Below are positions 62,085-64,000 of a stretch of DNA of 64,000 nucleotides, piece after piece. The DNA is from Albibacterium profundi. Its GTDB lineage: Bacteria > Bacteroidota > Bacteroidia > Sphingobacteriales > Sphingobacteriaceae. Numbering within the stretch: position 1 is the stretch's first letter; the number at the start of each line of letters is the position of its first letter. Under the pieces are notes generated by a model. It was given only the letters and a program-made list of their open reading frames with translations, was not told the origin of the DNA and made no database searches. The position numbers and the translations under genes were made by a program. The stretch is taken from NCBI RefSeq assembly GCF_042159835.1, contig NZ_JBBVGT010000002.1:1550001-1614000 (forward strand), read 5' to 3'.

Positions 62085-62714
62085 ATGACGCAAATGACAA
62101 ATGAAATTTACATTATTTTGGATCTGATTGGGACCTTCGTGTTCGCAGTCAGTGGGGCAGTTGCCGCACGTCAACGTGGATTAGACGTATTTGGTATTTT
62201 TGCTATCGCCTTTACGACGGCGTGCGGAGGTGGGATTATCCGTGACTTGTGTATTGGTGCGATACCGCCTACTGGCTTAACTCATTTGCCCTATTTATTG
62301 ACCGCCTTAGCGGCTGCCGTTATCAGCATGGCTTTTTACTCGTGGGTCAATATCTTAAATCATCCCGTTCTTATTTTTGATGCTGTAGGCTTGTCTGTCT
62401 TTGCCATTGCGGGAACTCGAAAGGTATTGGCCTTCGGCTTTAATTACGAAATGGCTATACTACTAGGCATTACGACGGCTGTCGGCGGTGGAGTGCTGAG
62501 AGATGTGTTATTAGGTCGCGTTCCCGTGATCCTGAGGCGGGAAATCTATGCATCAGCGGCAATGGTGGGGGCGGCAATCGTTGTTTTCGGGAGTCATATG
62601 AGCTATGATATTAACATCACTTCGGCTATCGCATTATTTATTTGCTTTGGAATGCGATTTATGGGGCTTCATTACCATTGGAACCTACCAACGTTCGGAA
62701 TAAGAAAAAAGTAA
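62085..62714 (+). CDS. TRIC/YicG (UPF0126) trimeric cation channel family protein
   Basis: A 209-residue membrane protein with seven hydrophobic segments built from two related three-helix repeats. Each repeat ends in a conserved GGGxxRD motif: TTACGGGIIRDLCIG and TTAVGGGVLRDVLLG, with GTFVFAVSGAVAA and VGLSVFAIAGTRKV before them. Prokaryotic TRIC homologues form trimeric potassium/cation channels. Starts at 62085 and 62094 are both possible. It is divergent from the NAD(P)-binding gene. Confidence 0.9.
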   Translation: MTQMTNEIYIILDLIGTFVFAVSGAVAARQRGLDVFGIFAIAFTTACGGGIIRDLCIGAIPPTGLTHLPYLLTALAAAVISMAFYSWVNILNHPVLIFDAVGLSVFAIAGTRKVLAFGFNYEMAILLGITTAVGGGVLRDVLLGRVPVILRREIYASAAMVGAAIVVFGSHMSYDINITSAIALFICFGMRFMGLHYHWNLPTFGIRKK

Positions 62715-62760
62715 TTATAAGTGTCATCATTCGTTGGCTTCTTACGTTATAGTAAATGAT

Positions 62761-62768
62761 TATATTTG
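62761..62768 (+). promoter_or_regulatory. Candidate -7 box for the GlxA-type regulator gene
   Basis: TATATTTG fits TAnnTTTG, 50 bases before the ATG at 62819. No clear -33 TTTG element. Confidence 0.45.
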
Positions 62769-62818
62769 TTGAAAGCTTCGATTATGAAATTCTTTGATCG
62801 AAACCTAAGTATGAAATC

Positions 62819-63826
62819 ATGATACATGTGTCTTTGTTATTACCCAAAGGAGATACGAGCATTAGTAATTTGGAGGCAACCTTCAAAATGTTCACAATGG
62901 CGAATTCGTTCTTAATTGAGCAAGGTGGGGAGCCTAAGTTTAAAGTAGAGCTGATTGCGGCAAGTGATGAGCGCCGTATAAGCAATGGAATATTTACTGT
63001 TTCTCCTGATAAAATGATTTCCGACGTTATCCAAACCGACTTAATTATCATTCCCGCGATTCATGGTGATTATCGTCAAGTTGTAAAGAATAATGCGGAT
63101 TTCGTGCCTTGGATTCTGGAACAATATAAAAGGGGCGCAGAAGTAGCTAGCCTCTGCATTGGTGCTTTCCTATTGGCTAGTACCGGACTTTTGAATGGTA
63201 AACGTTGCACAACGCATTGGATGGCCAGCGAAGAGTTTCAAGAAATGTTTCCTCAAGTAGAGTTGCTGAATGAAAAAATTATTACAGATGAAAATGGGAT
63301 CTATACTAGTGGCGGTGCATATTCCTCCCTTAACCTAAATCTGTATCTAATAGAAAAACTTGCCGGTAGAAAAATAGCTATTCTACAATCGAAGGTTTTC
63401 GAGATTGATATTGACCGTACGAGTCAGTCTCCATTTATGATCTTTTCAGGGCAAAAAAGTCACAATGACGAAGGTGTATTGAAAGCGCAGGAGTATATTG
63501 AAGGAAATTATCAAGACAAGATTACGATTGAGATGTTATGCAACAGGCTGGCTATCGGACGTAGGACGTTTGAGCGGAGATTCAAAAAGGCTACTGGTAA
63601 TACGGTTGTTGAATATGCCCAGCGTGTTAAAATGGAGGTGGCGAAAAAACAGTTTGAAGGGGGCATGCCCAATGTTAATGAAGTTATGTTTCAAGTAGGT
63701 TACTCTGATTCCAAGGCATTTCGAGAAGTGTTTAAGAAGTTTGCCGGCATGTCTCCCGTCGACTATCGAAATAAGTATCGAGAGCTAAAGCAGACTAGTC
63801 CCAATGTGCGTGTTAGCTTGCAGTAA
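62819..63826 (+). CDS. GlxA family transcriptional regulator (DJ-1/PfpI domain plus AraC HTH)
   Basis: A 335-residue regulator. The N-terminal class-I glutamine-amidotransferase-like domain (about 1-190) has IIIPAIHGDYRQV, the nucleophile-elbow-like cysteine in ASLCIGAFLLASTGLLNGKRCTTHW (in parts), and YTSGGAYSSLNLNLYLIEKL. The C-terminal AraC DNA-binding domain (about 230-325) has two HTHs: TIEMLCNRLAIGRRTFERRF and VNEVMFQVGYSDSKAFREVFKKFAGMSPVDYRNKY (in parts). Family members often sense small molecules; the ligand and targets are unknown. Confidence 0.92.
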   Translation: MIHVSLLLPKGDTSISNLEATFKMFTMANSFLIEQGGEPKFKVELIAASDERRISNGIFTVSPDKMISDVIQTDLIIIPAIHGDYRQVVKNNADFVPWILEQYKRGAEVASLCIGAFLLASTGLLNGKRCTTHWMASEEFQEMFPQVELLNEKIITDENGIYTSGGAYSSLNLNLYLIEKLAGRKIAILQSKVFEIDIDRTSQSPFMIFSGQKSHNDEGVLKAQEYIEGNYQDKITIEMLCNRLAIGRRTFERRFKKATGNTVVEYAQRVKMEVAKKQFEGGMPNVNEVMFQVGYSDSKAFREVFKKFAGMSPVDYRNKYRELKQTSPNVRVSLQ

Positions 63827-63887
63827 TCATTTCGATCCGTATTCATATTTATTAACATAGGTTAAGTACACATTTTTCTTTAGTAGC

Positions 63888-63946
63888 TACCTTTGTGCAT
63901 GATCATACAAAGAGTTGATCGCCAGTTGGATTTTTGATTGACTGGC
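63888..63946 (+). promoter_or_regulatory. Possible promoter and hairpin for a gene beyond the window
   Basis: TACCTTTG at 63888-63895 fits the -7 consensus. A small hairpin (GCCAGT 63921-63926 with ACTGGC 63941-63946) follows. There is no reading frame in the remaining sequence to 64000. Confidence 0.3.
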
Positions 63947-64000
63947 AAACAACGACGAGTGTATTTTGTTTCGAATATTGACTATAGACCAAAGTGCCTC

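Overview
The window is an ordinary chromosomal segment of a Bacteroidota bacterium, most likely from the Sphingobacteriaceae (Sphingobacterium/Pedobacter/Olivibacter-like). The evidence is the gene families and their order (ftsX-DUF3098-uppP-truB-ribF; parA-parB-DUF5683-dapB-lepB; paired M16 peptidases; a TonB-type beta-barrel protein with a carboxypeptidase-like N-terminal domain), weak Shine-Dalgarno sequences, and many -7 boxes of the Bacteroidota form TAnnTTTG. No insertion sequence, prophage, CRISPR array, restriction or toxin system was seen. Genus assignment is inference.

Region 1 (1-10.3 kb) holds the 3' part of a uvrA, an Rrf2 regulator with four cysteines, and a complete sulfate-to-sulfide and siroheme block: a HEPN-fused sulfite reductase, SUMT, the siroheme synthase N-terminal module, APS-type reductase, CysD and CysN. 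A metZ-like sulfhydrylase and an OsmC protein follow. There is no CysC kinase, and the reductase has the Fe-S cysteines of the APS class, so the route is probably sulfate - APS - sulfite - sulfide - homocysteine. The methionine end lies at 30.9-37 kb: metH, preceded by a clear SAM-I riboswitch on the minus strand, then metF and an Ldh-family dehydrogenase in the same direction.

Region 2 (10.4-30.9 kb) holds yceI; the minus-strand cell-envelope/RNA operon ftsX to ribF; leuS; a TonB-type outer-membrane protein; a Rnk/GreA C-terminal-domain protein; a class-V aminotransferase-fold enzyme; two M16 proteases, the second carrying an apparent frameshift; a flavin reductase; and the parAB-DUF5683-dapB-lepB operon.

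Region 3 (37-54.8 kb) holds a lipoprotein with the intact cysteine pair of formylglycine-generating enzymes, two small conserved genes, an S41 protease, der, a SIMPL-domain protein, a complete RND tripartite efflux operon, a TIM-barrel sugar isomerase-like gene, an amino-acid permease, an initiator tRNA gene on the minus strand, era and an L,D-transpeptidase.

Region 4 (54.8-64 kb) holds tRNA-Glu, converging through a shared terminator on a possible 32-residue small gene, then proC-proB-proA, a flavin monooxygenase-like gene, an SGNH hydrolase with a LamG-like domain, a GNAT, an NAD(P)-binding protein, a TRIC/YicG channel and a GlxA-type regulator.

No dramatic new system was found. The items most worth following are the HEPN-sulfite reductase fusion beside a cysteine-rich Rrf2 protein, the small gene opposite tRNA-Glu, the stand-alone formylglycine-generating-enzyme-like lipoprotein, the possible start-codon pairing in the metH SAM riboswitch leader, the M16 frameshift, and a terminator whose loop contains the next gene's promoter box.
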